Shown here piece after piece: positions 7,175 through 14,087 of a stretch of 14,562 bases of DNA. Every line of letters begins with the position of its first letter. Position 1 is the first letter of the stretch. The stretch comes from Acetobacteraceae bacterium. Lineage in GTDB: Bacteria; Pseudomonadota; Alphaproteobacteria; Acetobacterales; Acetobacteraceae. Both the position numbers and the translations under genes were made by a program. Location: the NCBI GenBank assembly GCA_947478535.1, contig CANJXD010000091.1, positions 1 through 14,562 of the forward strand. Reading direction: 5' to 3'. Under the pieces are notes generated by a model. It did no database searches. It was not told the origin of the DNA and saw nothing but the letters and a program-made list of their open reading frames with translations.

Positions 7175-7210
7175 AAGAAGAAAAGCGCCGGCCTCCAGGG
7201 GTGCCGACGC
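7175..7210 (-). terminator. Intrinsic terminator/possible attenuator immediately before rplY
   Basis: Reading the minus strand, GCGTCGGC pairs with GCCGGCGC (7203-7210 with 7185-7192; 8 bp, one G-U) around a 10-nt loop, followed at once by TTTTCTTCTT (7184-7175). This is the classical layout of a rho-independent terminator. The U-tract ends only a few nucleotides before the rplY Shine-Dalgarno (about 7166-7172). A promoter placed after the terminator would have to overlap it. So it either ends korCAB transcription with an overlapping rplY promoter, or attenuates a transcript that begins further upstream. Confidence 0.7.
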
Positions 7211-7243
7211 GGGGGCGACGCCTAGCGGAAGCGGGGGGCGGAT

Positions 7244-7295
7244 GCAAGGGTGAAGGGGGAAACCGGGGCTTTCGCCCCCCCTTTCACCCCCTTGC
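7244..7295 (-). terminator. Long GNRA-capped hairpin after korB
   Basis: The dyad begins 4 nt beyond the korB stop. GCAAGGG (7244-7250) is complementary to CCCTTGC (7289-7295), and inner blocks TGAA/TTCA and GGGGG/CCCCC continue the stem with small bulges. On the minus-strand RNA the apex can be drawn as GGGGC-GAAA-GCCCC, with a GAAA tetraloop. There is no U-tract, so a 3'-end stabiliser or a factor-assisted terminator is likely. Together with 7175-7210 it fills most of the 139-bp korB-rplY gap, in which I see no convincing promoter. Confidence 0.55.
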
Positions 7296-7299
7296 GGGC

Positions 7300-8355
7300 C
7301 TATCGCAGGCCGGCGTTGATCCGGCCCAGCGCGGCGGAGCCCGGGCAGAGCAGGGCATCGTCCAGCGCATTCAGGGGGGTGGCCACCGTGCCGATATTGG
7401 CATGCAGGTCCGCGGCGGCCGGGTCCATGTAGAGCAGCCCGGTCACGATCTCCCCCTCCGCCCGGCGCTCGGCGAGGTAGTTCATGGCGGAGACGCGGTT
7501 CGTGAAGTCATGCTCCTCATGCAGCTTGCGCAGGCGGACGATGGAACCGTCGTGCTGCAGCACATCCACCACCGAGCCGGGGGTATAGTCCGCGGCGATG
7601 GGGGACCGGTCCGGCATCACGTCCAGTCGGTTCACCGCCTCATTGTGTTCCCGCACCCAGTCGTAGCTGCGCGTCGAGCCCTCATGGTTGTTGAAGGCGA
7701 CGCAGGGGCTGATGCAGTCGATGAAGGCCATGCCGTCATGCCGCAGCGCCGCCTTGATCAACGGTACCAATTGGTCCTTGTCACCGGAGAAGCTGCGGGC
7801 GACGAAGGTGGCGCCGAGCTGCAGCGCGATCGCCACCATGTCGATCGCCTCATCGGCATTGATGGCGCCCTTCTTGGCCTTGGACCCCTTGTCGGAGGTG
7901 GCGGAGAACTGGCCCTTGGTCAGCCCATAGACCCCGTTATTCTCGACGATGTAGGTCATGTTCACGCCGCGCCGCATCAGGTGGGCGAACTGCCCGAAGC
8001 CGATGGAGGCGCTGTCGCCATCGCCGGATACGCCGAGATACACCAGGTCCCGGTTCGCCAGGTTCGCCCCCGTCAGCACGGAGGGCATACGCCCGTGGAC
8101 GGAATTGAACCCGTGGCTCGCGCCGAGGAAGTAGTCCGGCGTCTTTGACGAACAGCCGATGCCGGACAGCTTCGCCACGCGATGTGGCTCGATGGAAATT
8201 TCCCAGCAGGCCTGGATGATGGCGGCGCTGATCGAATCATGCCCACACCCCGCGCAGAGCGTGCTGATCGAGCCCTCATAATCCCGTCGGGTGAAGCCCA
8301 GTGCGTTCTTCGGCAGGCTCGGGTGATGGAGCTTGGGCTTGGGGAGGAAGCTCAT
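7300..8355 (-). CDS. korB: 2-oxoacid:acceptor oxidoreductase beta subunit (2-oxoglutarate oxidoreductase, KorB type)
   Basis: TPP-binding beta subunit (351 residues) of a CoA-acylating 2-oxoacid oxidoreductase, which decarboxylates 2-oxoglutarate to succinyl-CoA and passes electrons to a 4Fe-4S cluster. Cluster ligands expected for the family are visible: Cys34 and Cys37 (CAGCGH), Cys68 (GIGCSSK) and Cys218 (CISPCVAFN). The TPP/Mg motif is GDGD (111-114) followed by IVENNGVYGLTKGQFS (about 136-151). The GLTKGQ form and the length point to the 2-oxoglutarate rather than the pyruvate branch; this is from family knowledge and unproven. The ATG at 8355 overlaps the korA stop as ATGA, so the two subunits are translationally coupled. 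No separate delta ferredoxin gene is present; the cluster-carrying flavoprotein upstream probably replaces it. A strong hairpin follows the stop codon. Confidence 0.93.
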   Translation of the reverse strand: MSFLPKPKLHHPSLPKNALGFTRRDYEGSISTLCAGCGHDSISAAIIQACWEISIEPHRVAKLSGIGCSSKTPDYFLGASHGFNSVHGRMPSVLTGANLANRDLVYLGVSGDGDSASIGFGQFAHLMRRGVNMTYIVENNGVYGLTKGQFSATSDKGSKAKKGAINADEAIDMVAIALQLGATFVARSFSGDKDQLVPLIKAALRHDGMAFIDCISPCVAFNNHEGSTRSYDWVREHNEAVNRLDVMPDRSPIAADYTPGSVVDVLQHDGSIVRLRKLHEEHDFTNRVSAMNYLAERRAEGEIVTGLLYMDPAAADLHANIGTVATPLNALDDALLCPGSAALGRINAGLR

Positions 8356-10184
8356 TCCGCGGCAACTCCCAGATCGGCGCGTCCGGAGATGCGCTCGGCG
8401 ATGGCGGCGTGGATGAAGCGGGCAGTGATCGGCGTGCCGTCGTAATGCAGCACGGGGATGAGGCGGGAGGCATCGACATTGCCTTCCACCATCAGCAGCG
8501 TCCGCAGCTGCGCATCCCGGTTCTGCTCGACGACGAAGACGCGGTCGTGGCGGGCGATGAAATCCAGGATGTCGTCATGGAAAGGGAAGGCGCGGATGCG
8601 CAGCGCATCCACCCGCAGGCCTTCCGCTTCCAGCGCCTCCAGCGCCTCATCCATCGCGGCGGAGGAGGAGCCGTAGTAGATCACGCCATCGCGCGTCGGC
8701 TGGCTGGCCGGGTGTTGCACGGGGTGCGGCACGAAGGTCTTGGCGGTATCGAACTTCCGCAGCAGGCGCTGCATGTTGTCGATATAGGCGGCGCCGACCT
8801 CGGTGTATTTCGCGAAGCGGTCGCGCGACGTGCCGCGGGTGAAGAAGGCGCCCTTCGTCGGGTGGGTGCCGGGCAGGGTGCGATAGGGGATGCCATCGCC
8901 ATCCGCATCGAGGTAGCGGCCGAAGGTTGCCCCGGCTTCCAACTCCTCCGCTGTCATCACCTTGCCACGGTCCATCCGGTGATTGTCGTCCCACTGGAAG
9001 GGCTCGGAGAGCCATTCATTCATGCCGATATCGAGGTCGAGCAGCACGAAGACGGGCGTCTGGAACCGGTCCGCGAGATCAAAGGCCTGGGCGCCCATGG
9101 TGAAGCATTCATGCGGGTCCGCGGGGAGCAGCACGATGTGCTTGGTATCGCCGTGGCTGGCATAGGCGGCGGAGAGCACGTCGGATTGCTGGGTGCGCGT
9201 CGGCATGCCGGTGGAAGGCCCGGCGCGCTGCACGTCGAAGATCACTGCGGGGATTTCCGCGAAATAGGCGAGGCCCACGAATTCCTGCATCAATGAAATG
9301 CCGGGGCCAGACGTCGCGGTGAAGGCCCGCGCGCCGTTCCAGGCGGCGCCGATGACCATGCCGATCGAGGCCAGCTCATCTTCCGCCTGGATGATGGCAA
9401 AGCGCGCCTTTCCCGTCTCCGGCTCCATGCGGAAGCGCCGGCAATAGCGTTCAAACGCCTCGGCGAGCGAGGTGGAAGGCGTGATCGGATACCAGGCGCA
9501 GACGCTCGCGCCGCCATAGACGGCACCCAGCGCGGCAGCGGCATTGCCCTCGACAAAGATGCGATCGCCGACGGCATCCATGCGTTCGAGGCGAAGGCCG
9601 ATCGGCTCCACATTGGCCAGCGCCCAGTCGCGGCCAGTATGGAACGCCTCCCGGTTCGAGGCGGCGAGCTTTTCCTTGCCCTTGTATTGCTCGCCGAGCA
9701 GCGTCTCCACCGCTGCGGGCTCGATGCCGAGCAGGGCGGAAAGTGCGCCGAGATACATGATGTTCTTGAACAGCTGGCGTTGGCGCGGGTCCGAATAGGC
9801 GACGTTGCACATCTCGGTCAGCGGCACGCCGATGATGTTCACATCCTCGCGGAACTTGGAGCGCGGGATCGGGCGCGTGCTGTCGTAGAACAGATACCCG
9901 CCGGGCTCGATTTCCGCGATGTCGCGGTCCCAGGTCTGCGGGTTCATCGCCACCATCAGGTCCACGCCACCGCGCCGGCCGAGATGCCCAGCGCCGGAGA
10001 CGCGCACTTCGAACCAGGTCGGCAGGCCCTGGATGTTGGAGGGAAAGATGTTGCGCGACGCGATGGGGATGCCCATGCGCAGGATTGAGCGCGCGAACAG
10101 CCCGTTCGCGCTGGCCGAGCCCGATCCGTTGACGTTGGCGAATTTGACGACGAAGTCGTTCGTTGCGGTCAGCTTCTGTGGCAT
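8352..10184 (-). CDS. korA: 2-oxoacid:acceptor oxidoreductase, fused gamma-alpha subunit (KorA type)
   Basis: Large subunit of 610 residues. The gamma domain is N-terminal (about 10-190: FANVNGSGSASANGLFARSI, then VSGAGHLGRRGGVDLMVAMN). The alpha domains follow from about 210 with YPITPST (232-238), TSGPGISLM (291-299) and QRAGPSTGMPT (319-329), then a transketolase C-terminal-like domain to the end. The order is that of KorA proteins such as those of mycobacteria and Thauera. Start choice: the ATG at 10184 (MPQKLTATND) has a GAGGG site about 8 nt upstream and gives a 16-bp overlap with the flavoprotein gene. A longer in-frame start at 10271 would overlap about 100 bp and add a sequence without similarity to the gamma domain. 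It forms the catalytic heterodimer with KorB; the TPP active site lies at their interface. Confidence 0.93.
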   Translation of the reverse strand: MPQKLTATNDFVVKFANVNGSGSASANGLFARSILRMGIPIASRNIFPSNIQGLPTWFEVRVSGAGHLGRRGGVDLMVAMNPQTWDRDIAEIEPGGYLFYDSTRPIPRSKFREDVNIIGVPLTEMCNVAYSDPRQRQLFKNIMYLGALSALLGIEPAAVETLLGEQYKGKEKLAASNREAFHTGRDWALANVEPIGLRLERMDAVGDRIFVEGNAAAALGAVYGGASVCAWYPITPSTSLAEAFERYCRRFRMEPETGKARFAIIQAEDELASIGMVIGAAWNGARAFTATSGPGISLMQEFVGLAYFAEIPAVIFDVQRAGPSTGMPTRTQQSDVLSAAYASHGDTKHIVLLPADPHECFTMGAQAFDLADRFQTPVFVLLDLDIGMNEWLSEPFQWDDNHRMDRGKVMTAEELEAGATFGRYLDADGDGIPYRTLPGTHPTKGAFFTRGTSRDRFAKYTEVGAAYIDNMQRLLRKFDTAKTFVPHPVQHPASQPTRDGVIYYGSSSAAMDEALEALEAEGLRVDALRIRAFPFHDDILDFIARHDRVFVVEQNRDAQLRTLLMVEGNVDASRLIPVLHYDGTPITARFIHAAIAERISGRADLGVAAE

Positions 10185-11962
10185 GCGTGGGCCCTCGGCT
10201 TCGCGGTCTCGAGCAGGAATTTCTGCATGTCCCAGGCCCCGGTCGGACAACGCTCCGCGCAGAGCCCGCAATGCAGGCAGACATCCTCATCCTTCACCAT
10301 GGCACGGCCGGTCTTCAGGCCCTCCGCCACATACAGATCCTGCGTCAGGTTGACGGCGGGCGCCTTGAGCCGCGTGCGCAGCTCCGCCTCCTCCCCGTTC
10401 GGGGTGAAGGTGATGCAGTCGGTCGGGCAGACATCGACGCAGGCATCGCATTCGATGCAGAGTTTTGGTGCGAAGACGGTCTGCACATCGCAGTTCAGGC
10501 AGCGTTCGGCTTCCTTGAAGGCGAGCGCGCGGTCGAAGCCGAGTTCCACTTCCGTGCGGATATCGCGGAGCGACACTTCGGCGGGCAGATGCGGCACCTT
10601 GAAGCGGAGATCGAGCGAGATCTCGCTGTCATAGCTCCATTCATGAATGCCCATCTTCTGGCTGGCCAGGCTCGTTTCCGGCGGTGGGCGCTGGGCCACG
10701 TCCTGCCCGCTACAGAAGAGGTCGATGGAGACCGCGGCCTCATGCCCATGCGCCACGGCCCAGATGATGTTCTTCGGCCCGAAGGCGGCATCGCCGCCGA
10801 AGAACACGTGGGGGATGGTGGATTGGAAGGTCGTCGCATCCAGCTTCGGCAGGCCCCAGCGGTCGAAGTCGAGGCCGATGTCGCGTTCGATCCAGGGGAA
10901 GGAATTCTCCTGCCCGATGGCAACCAGCACATCGTCGCAGGGGATGGTGACGTCGGGCTCCCCGGCTGGCACCAGGCTGCGGCGACCCTTGGCATCGTAT
11001 TCCGCGCGCACCTTCTCGAACACCATGCCGGTCAGCCGGCCATCCTCGTGCAGCACTTCCTTGGGCACGAGGTAGTTGAGGATGGGGATGCCCTCATTCG
11101 CCGCATCCTCCTTCTCCCACGGGCTTGCCTTCATCTCCTCGAAGCCGGAGCGGACGACGACCTGCACCGCCTCGCCACCCAGGCGCCGCGCGCTGCGGCA
11201 GCAATCCATCGCGGTATTGCCGCCACCGAGCACGATGACGCGGCGGCCGATGGTCTCGATATGGCCGAAGGACACGCTGGCCAGCCATTCGATGCCGAGA
11301 TGGATATTCGCTGCCGCTTCGTGCCGGCCCGGCACATCGAGGTCCCGCGCGCGGGGCGCGCCGCAGCCGATGAAGACGGCGTCATAGCCCTCTGCCAGCA
11401 GGCCCTTCAGGCTATCGACGCGCTGGTTGTAATGGGTGACGACACCACCGCGGTTGGTGACGTAGCCGACTTCCTCGTCGATCACGCTTTCGGGCAGGCG
11501 GAAGCGCGGGATCTGCGTGCGCATGAAGCCGCCGCCCTTGGCTTCGCCGTCATAGACATGGACCTCGTAGCCCAACGGGATCAGGTCCCGCGCCACGGTG
11601 AGGCTGGCGGGGCCGGCGCCGACGCAGGCGATGCGCTTGCCATTGCCGGTGTCCGGGATCGACCCCAGCCGGTCCAGCACGCTGTCCTTGTTGTCGGCGG
11701 CGACGCGCTTCAGGCGGCAGATCGCCACCGGTTCATCCTCCACCCGGCCGCGCCGGCAGGCGGGCTCACAGGGGCGGTCGCAGGTGCGGCCGAGGATGCC
11801 GGGAAAGACGTTGGATCGCCAATTCACCATATAAGCGTCGGTGTAGCGCCCGGCGGCGATCAGCCGGATGTATTCGGGCACCGGCGTGTGGGCCGGGCAG
11901 GCATATTGGCAATCCACGACCTTGTGGAAATACTCGGGGGCCCTGATGTCCGTCGGCTGCAC
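10169..11962 (-). CDS. NADP-dependent flavoprotein (GltD-like) with two C-terminal 4Fe-4S ferredoxin motifs; likely electron-transfer subunit of the Kor complex
   Basis: About 597 residues from the GTG at 11962. The N-terminal GltD-type Fe-S domain has Cys18/Cys22 (CQYACP) and Cys61/65/69 (CDRPCEPAC). An FAD site GAGPAS (about 115-120) and a pyridine-nucleotide site VLGGGNTAMD (about 244-253) follow, with GGDAAFGPKNIIWAVAHGHEAA closing the flavin domain. The C-terminus carries two CxxCxxCxxxCP motifs (Cys502/505/508/512 and Cys562/565/568/572). This matches the NADP+:ferredoxin oxidoreductase subunit of the three-subunit 2-oxoglutarate:NADP+ oxidoreductases known from Azoarcus/Thauera. It would pass electrons from KorAB to NADP+ or back. 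Start: an ATG at 11977 exists, but GGGAGGAAGGC lies just inside that frame and directly precedes the GTG. It overlaps korA by 16 bp. Other GltD-like reductases are the main alternative. Confidence 0.88.
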   Translation of the reverse strand: MQPTDIRAPEYFHKVVDCQYACPAHTPVPEYIRLIAAGRYTDAYMVNWRSNVFPGILGRTCDRPCEPACRRGRVEDEPVAICRLKRVAADNKDSVLDRLGSIPDTGNGKRIACVGAGPASLTVARDLIPLGYEVHVYDGEAKGGGFMRTQIPRFRLPESVIDEEVGYVTNRGGVVTHYNQRVDSLKGLLAEGYDAVFIGCGAPRARDLDVPGRHEAAANIHLGIEWLASVSFGHIETIGRRVIVLGGGNTAMDCCRSARRLGGEAVQVVVRSGFEEMKASPWEKEDAANEGIPILNYLVPKEVLHEDGRLTGMVFEKVRAEYDAKGRRSLVPAGEPDVTIPCDDVLVAIGQENSFPWIERDIGLDFDRWGLPKLDATTFQSTIPHVFFGGDAAFGPKNIIWAVAHGHEAAVSIDLFCSGQDVAQRPPPETSLASQKMGIHEWSYDSEISLDLRFKVPHLPAEVSLRDIRTEVELGFDRALAFKEAERCLNCDVQTVFAPKLCIECDACVDVCPTDCITFTPNGEEAELRTRLKAPAVNLTQDLYVAEGLKTGRAMVKDEDVCLHCGLCAERCPTGAWDMQKFLLETAKPRAHACHRS

Positions 11963-12012
11963 GCCTTCCTCCCTCATCCCGGTCGGGATGGGAGGTCAGG
12001 CGGTGGTGCGGA

Positions 12013-12028
12013 ATGCGTGGCCGCGCAT
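12013..12028. promoter_or_regulatory. Palindrome, possible operator for the korCAB-type operon
   Basis: ATGCGTGGCCGCGCAT is a 16-bp dyad with 7 of 8 symmetric pairs centred on GG/CC, 51 bp upstream of the GTG at 11962. Its centre differs from the CG centre of the LacI-type sites elsewhere in the window, so it probably serves a different regulator, if any. The symmetry is seen directly; the role is a guess. Confidence 0.3.
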
Positions 12029-12046
12029 GGCCTGCCAGGTAGCGCC

Positions 12047-12070
12047 GATGGACCCCCGCCGGGTTCCATC
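12047..12070. other. Stable hairpin in the korC upstream region
   Basis: GATGGA (12047-12052) pairs perfectly with TCCATC (12065-12070), continued by CCC/GGG with one bulged base around a 5-nt loop. On either strand this would be a stable stem. No U-tract follows, so a terminator is unlikely; it looks like part of a structured leader or a small RNA. Confidence 0.4.
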
Positions 12071-12084
12071 ATCGCGAGCCGGAC

Positions 12085-12178
12085 CGTTTCCCCAACCCAC
12101 CGCCAGGCTCCCCGCCCGGCAGGCTTGCTGCGTTCTGCCCGGCCGGACCGCCGGTGGGCGACGCGATTGGGGGGAACG
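12085..12178. ncRNA. Candidate structured RNA of about 94 nt (long hairpin), strand uncertain
   Basis: CGTTTCCCC (12085-12093) pairs with GGGGGAACG (12170-12178; one U-G on the plus strand), CCCACCG (12096-12102) pairs perfectly with CGGTGGG (12152-12158), and near the apex GGCAG pairs with CTGCC. The result is a rod of about 94 nt. The outer stem is slightly better on the plus-strand RNA, where the wobble is U-G rather than an A-C mismatch. The minus-strand apex (AACGCAGCAAGCC) faintly recalls the bacterial small SRP RNA, but the conserved CAGG-GGAA-AGCAGCC signature is not met. It could instead be part of the korC leader. Confidence 0.3.
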
Positions 12179-12218
12179 ATGCCCCAGGGATGAAGGGCTG
12201 CCTAGGGGGTGGCCTTAC

Positions 12219-12797
12219 CTACTCTTCGGGAGCCAGCGTCGCCGGCGTGATGGTCCAGGAAGCGCCGCCGGGTGCGGGTGGCGTCATCAGCAACGGCAGG
12301 GCGTTCGGCGTGCGCACATTCGGCTCCAGCCCCGCTTCCAGCCGCAGCGCGCGGAACAACGCGCCATGCGCCACCACCAGCACTGGCCCTGGCTTCGTCA
12401 CGGCGCGGTTGATCCCGGCCACCGTGCGGTCCCGCAGTTGCAGAAAGGTCTCGGCACCCTCCGGGGTATAGGTCGCGGCGATCCAGTCATCATACCAGTC
12501 GCCCATCGGCAGGCCCTCCTGGTCGCCGAAATTCACCTCCTGCAGGTCCGGGTCGAGCTGCACGGGAAGGCCGAGTGCTTCCGCCGCGATCTCCGCCGTG
12601 CGGCGAGCGCGCACCAGGGGGGAGGCGATGATGGTGGTGAATCGCGGCAGCCCGGCGAGGGTGCGCGCCGCGCGGCGCGCCTGTGCGACGCCCACATGGT
12701 TCAGCGGAATGTCGGTGCGGCCCTGCGACAGGCCCTGCGCGTTCCAGTCGGTCTCGCCATGGCGGAGGAGCCAGAACTCGGTCGGCGTGAGTCTCAT
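12219..12797 (-). CDS. Histidine phosphatase family protein (phosphoglycerate-mutase-like)
   Basis: Protein of 192 residues with the branch-1 histidine phosphatase fold. The RHG signature is LLRHGETDWN (phosphate-accepting His13, with Arg12). Arg63 lies in SPLVRARRTAEIA, an acidic residue in EVNFGDQEG (near 87) fits the proton-donor position, and the second His is in VVAHGALFRAL (His144). No signal peptide is seen, so it is probably cytosolic. Substrates in this family range from sugar phosphates to alpha-ribazole phosphate and phosphohistidine; nothing here decides between them. The ATG at 12797 overlaps the upstream GST stop as ATGA, making it the last gene of a GST-GST-phosphatase operon. 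A longer in-frame start within the GST gene is rejected because the RHG strand begins at the fold's usual N-terminus with the start chosen. Confidence 0.92.
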   Translation of the reverse strand: MRLTPTEFWLLRHGETDWNAQGLSQGRTDIPLNHVGVAQARRAARTLAGLPRFTTIIASPLVRARRTAEIAAEALGLPVQLDPDLQEVNFGDQEGLPMGDWYDDWIAATYTPEGAETFLQLRDRTVAGINRAVTKPGPVLVVAHGALFRALRLEAGLEPNVRTPNALPLLMTPPAPGGASWTITPATLAPEE

Positions 12798-13432
12798 CCG
12801 TGTTCCGCTTCCCGCTGATTGGCCACGATCACGCCGGGCATGGCGGCCACTGTCGCCTGCAGCGCGGCCAGCGCCGGCAGGTGGCTGATGTCGAGCTTCA
12901 GGAAACCCGCGAAACCCGCCAGCGAGGCGAGGAAGATGTCGGCGCCCGTCGGCCGCGGCGTGCCGAGCAGCGTGCCGCCGGCCTTCACCAGCGCGGCTTC
13001 CGCCAGCGCCAGCGCCTGCGCGCAGCGTTCCACCGCCGCGGCGCGCACTGCCGGCGCGGCGTCCTCGCTGCCCGCGAAGCGCGCGGGGACGAAGGCCGGG
13101 TTGAAGTGCCGGCCCATGCACCAGTGGCACCAGGCCATCCATTCCATCGTCTTGGCCCGCGCCGTGGCGCCGGCGGGCAGCAGGCCGCTTTCCGGTGCGG
13201 CCTCGCCCAGCCAGAACAGGATGGCGGGGATTTCCGTGATGACGGTGCCATCCGGCAGTTGCAGCGCCGGCACTTCCCCCTTCGGGTTCAGGGCGAGGTA
13301 GCCGGGCTGGCGATGATCCCCCGCGCGCAGGGAGATGAAGCGCAGATCCAGCGCCACGCCCGCCACCATCGCCGCTTGGTGGGCGATGGTTCCGGAGGTG
13401 CGGGTGGAGGTCCAGAGAATGGGCTTTTCCAT
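12794..13432 (-). CDS. Glutathione S-transferase family protein
   Basis: Protein of 212 residues, the family's usual length. The N-terminal thioredoxin-like domain (about 1-82) has PILWTSTRTSGTIAHQAA, the cis-proline segment NPKGEVPALQLPDG (Pro55) and the glutathione-site turn TEIPAILFWLGE. The C-terminal all-helical domain follows, with MEWMAWCHWCMGRHFNPAF and the N-capping-box region GADIFLASLAGFAGFLK. The N-terminal catalytic residue is not the Cys10 of beta-class enzymes; Ser9 or Thr10 may take its place. It lies 4 nt after the second GST gene and overlaps the phosphatase gene by 4 bp. Substrate unknown; detoxification or a glutathione-linked catabolic step are both possible. Confidence 0.9.
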   Translation of the reverse strand: MEKPILWTSTRTSGTIAHQAAMVAGVALDLRFISLRAGDHRQPGYLALNPKGEVPALQLPDGTVITEIPAILFWLGEAAPESGLLPAGATARAKTMEWMAWCHWCMGRHFNPAFVPARFAGSEDAAPAVRAAAVERCAQALALAEAALVKAGGTLLGTPRPTGADIFLASLAGFAGFLKLDISHLPALAALQATVAAMPGVIVANQREAEHG

Positions 13433-13436
13433 GGCG

Positions 13437-14060
13437 CTACGCCGCCAGCCCTTCCTGTTCCAGGGCGCGCAGCACGGCCGGGCGGGCCAGCATCGCCTTC
13501 AGATGCGCGTCGAGATGCGGCGGCAGCGTCAGGCCGGACCGCTTCACGGCCCAGTATTCCACGAAGAACAGCGCGCAATCCGCCACGGAGAAGCCCTGCG
13601 GCAGCAGCCAGGTGCCGCCCTGCCAGCCCGCTTCCAGCGTCGCAAAATACTTGTCCGCGTTGGCCTTGCCCTGCTCGACCGACTTTGGAAAATCCTCCTC
13701 CCGCAGGGTGTAGTTGCCGGGGCGGAACTGGCGGGTGAAGGCCTGGGGGTGGATGGTGCCGCAGACATAATCCAGCAGCTCCAGGCAGCGTGCTTCCCCT
13801 TCCAGGTCGGACGGGATCAGGCCGGCCGCGGGGTTCGCCCTCGCCAGCCACCAGGCGATGACGGGGAATTCGGTCAGCACGCGGCCATCGCCGCGGTCCA
13901 GCGCCGGGACCTTCGATTTCCGGTTCACGCCGATGTATTCGGGCTTGTGCTGCGCGCCGTCCTTCAGCGCGACGAAGGACAGCTCATAGGGCTTGCCCAG
14001 CTCTTCCAGGATGATGTGGATGCCGAGCGAACAGGCGCCAGGCGAGTAGTAGAGCTTCAT
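13437..14060 (-). CDS. Beta-class-like glutathione S-transferase
   Basis: Cytosolic GST of 207 residues. The N-terminus MKLYYSPGACSLGIHIILEE aligns with E. coli GstA, including the beta-class Cys10 and, in the helical domain, the IH motif at His104 (GTIHPQAFTRQF), equivalent to E. coli His106. The glutathione-binding segment is NRKSKVPALDRGDGRVLTE (cis-Pro52, Glu64). The C-terminal N-capping box is FSVADCALFFVEYW. The start at 14060 is chosen by this conserved N-terminus and a GGAGG about 10 nt upstream; in-frame starts further upstream add no conserved sequence. It is the first gene of the GST-GST-phosphatase operon and is divergent from the Bug/TctC receptor gene. A second GST next door is different in sequence, so this is not a fresh duplication. 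Confidence 0.94.
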   Translation of the reverse strand: MKLYYSPGACSLGIHIILEELGKPYELSFVALKDGAQHKPEYIGVNRKSKVPALDRGDGRVLTEFPVIAWWLARANPAAGLIPSDLEGEARCLELLDYVCGTIHPQAFTRQFRPGNYTLREEDFPKSVEQGKANADKYFATLEAGWQGGTWLLPQGFSVADCALFFVEYWAVKRSGLTLPPHLDAHLKAMLARPAVLRALEQEGLAA

Positions 14061-14087
14061 CGTCGTCGTCCCTCCGAGGCAGTGATG

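Larger units (their letters stand above)
11963..12218. other. Gene-free structured interval between the phosphatase and korC-like genes
   Basis: About 250 bp without a convincing gene on either strand. It holds a perfect 6-bp dyad next to the ATG candidate at 11977 (ATCCCG/CGGGAT around 11976-11989), a 16-bp palindrome at 12013-12028, a hairpin at 12047-12070 and a long dyad at 12085-12178. I could not place a clear sigma70 promoter. It may be the leader of the korCAB-type operon, a small RNA locus, or both. Confidence 0.5.

Noticed and set aside
7241..7246. rplY promoter with TTGCAT as -35 and TAGGCG as -10
   Set aside because: Only 3/6 and 2/6 matches; not supported beyond chance.
5277..7253. 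Very long open frame on the plus strand (also 958-2388, 2437-3828 and 10163-12193)
   Set aside because: These mirror well-supported minus-strand genes (pth, rplY, lacI, HpsN-like, korC-like). Their translations are Arg/Gly/His-rich without domains, which is expected in high-GC antisense frames.
8352..10271. Longer korA start at 10271
   Set aside because: It would overlap the flavoprotein gene by about 100 bp with no conserved sequence; the start at 10184 has a ribosome binding site and begins just before the gamma domain.
12085..12178. Small signal recognition particle RNA
   Set aside because: Length and rod shape fit, and the minus strand has a faintly similar AACGCAGCAAGCC, but the conserved CAGG...GGAA...AGCAGCC loop is not present in a pairing context. 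Kept only as an unclassified structured RNA candidate.
12219..13142. Fusion of GST and histidine phosphatase in one frame
   Set aside because: The frame upstream of 12797 is an out-of-frame reading of the GST gene; the ATGA overlap gives separate genes.
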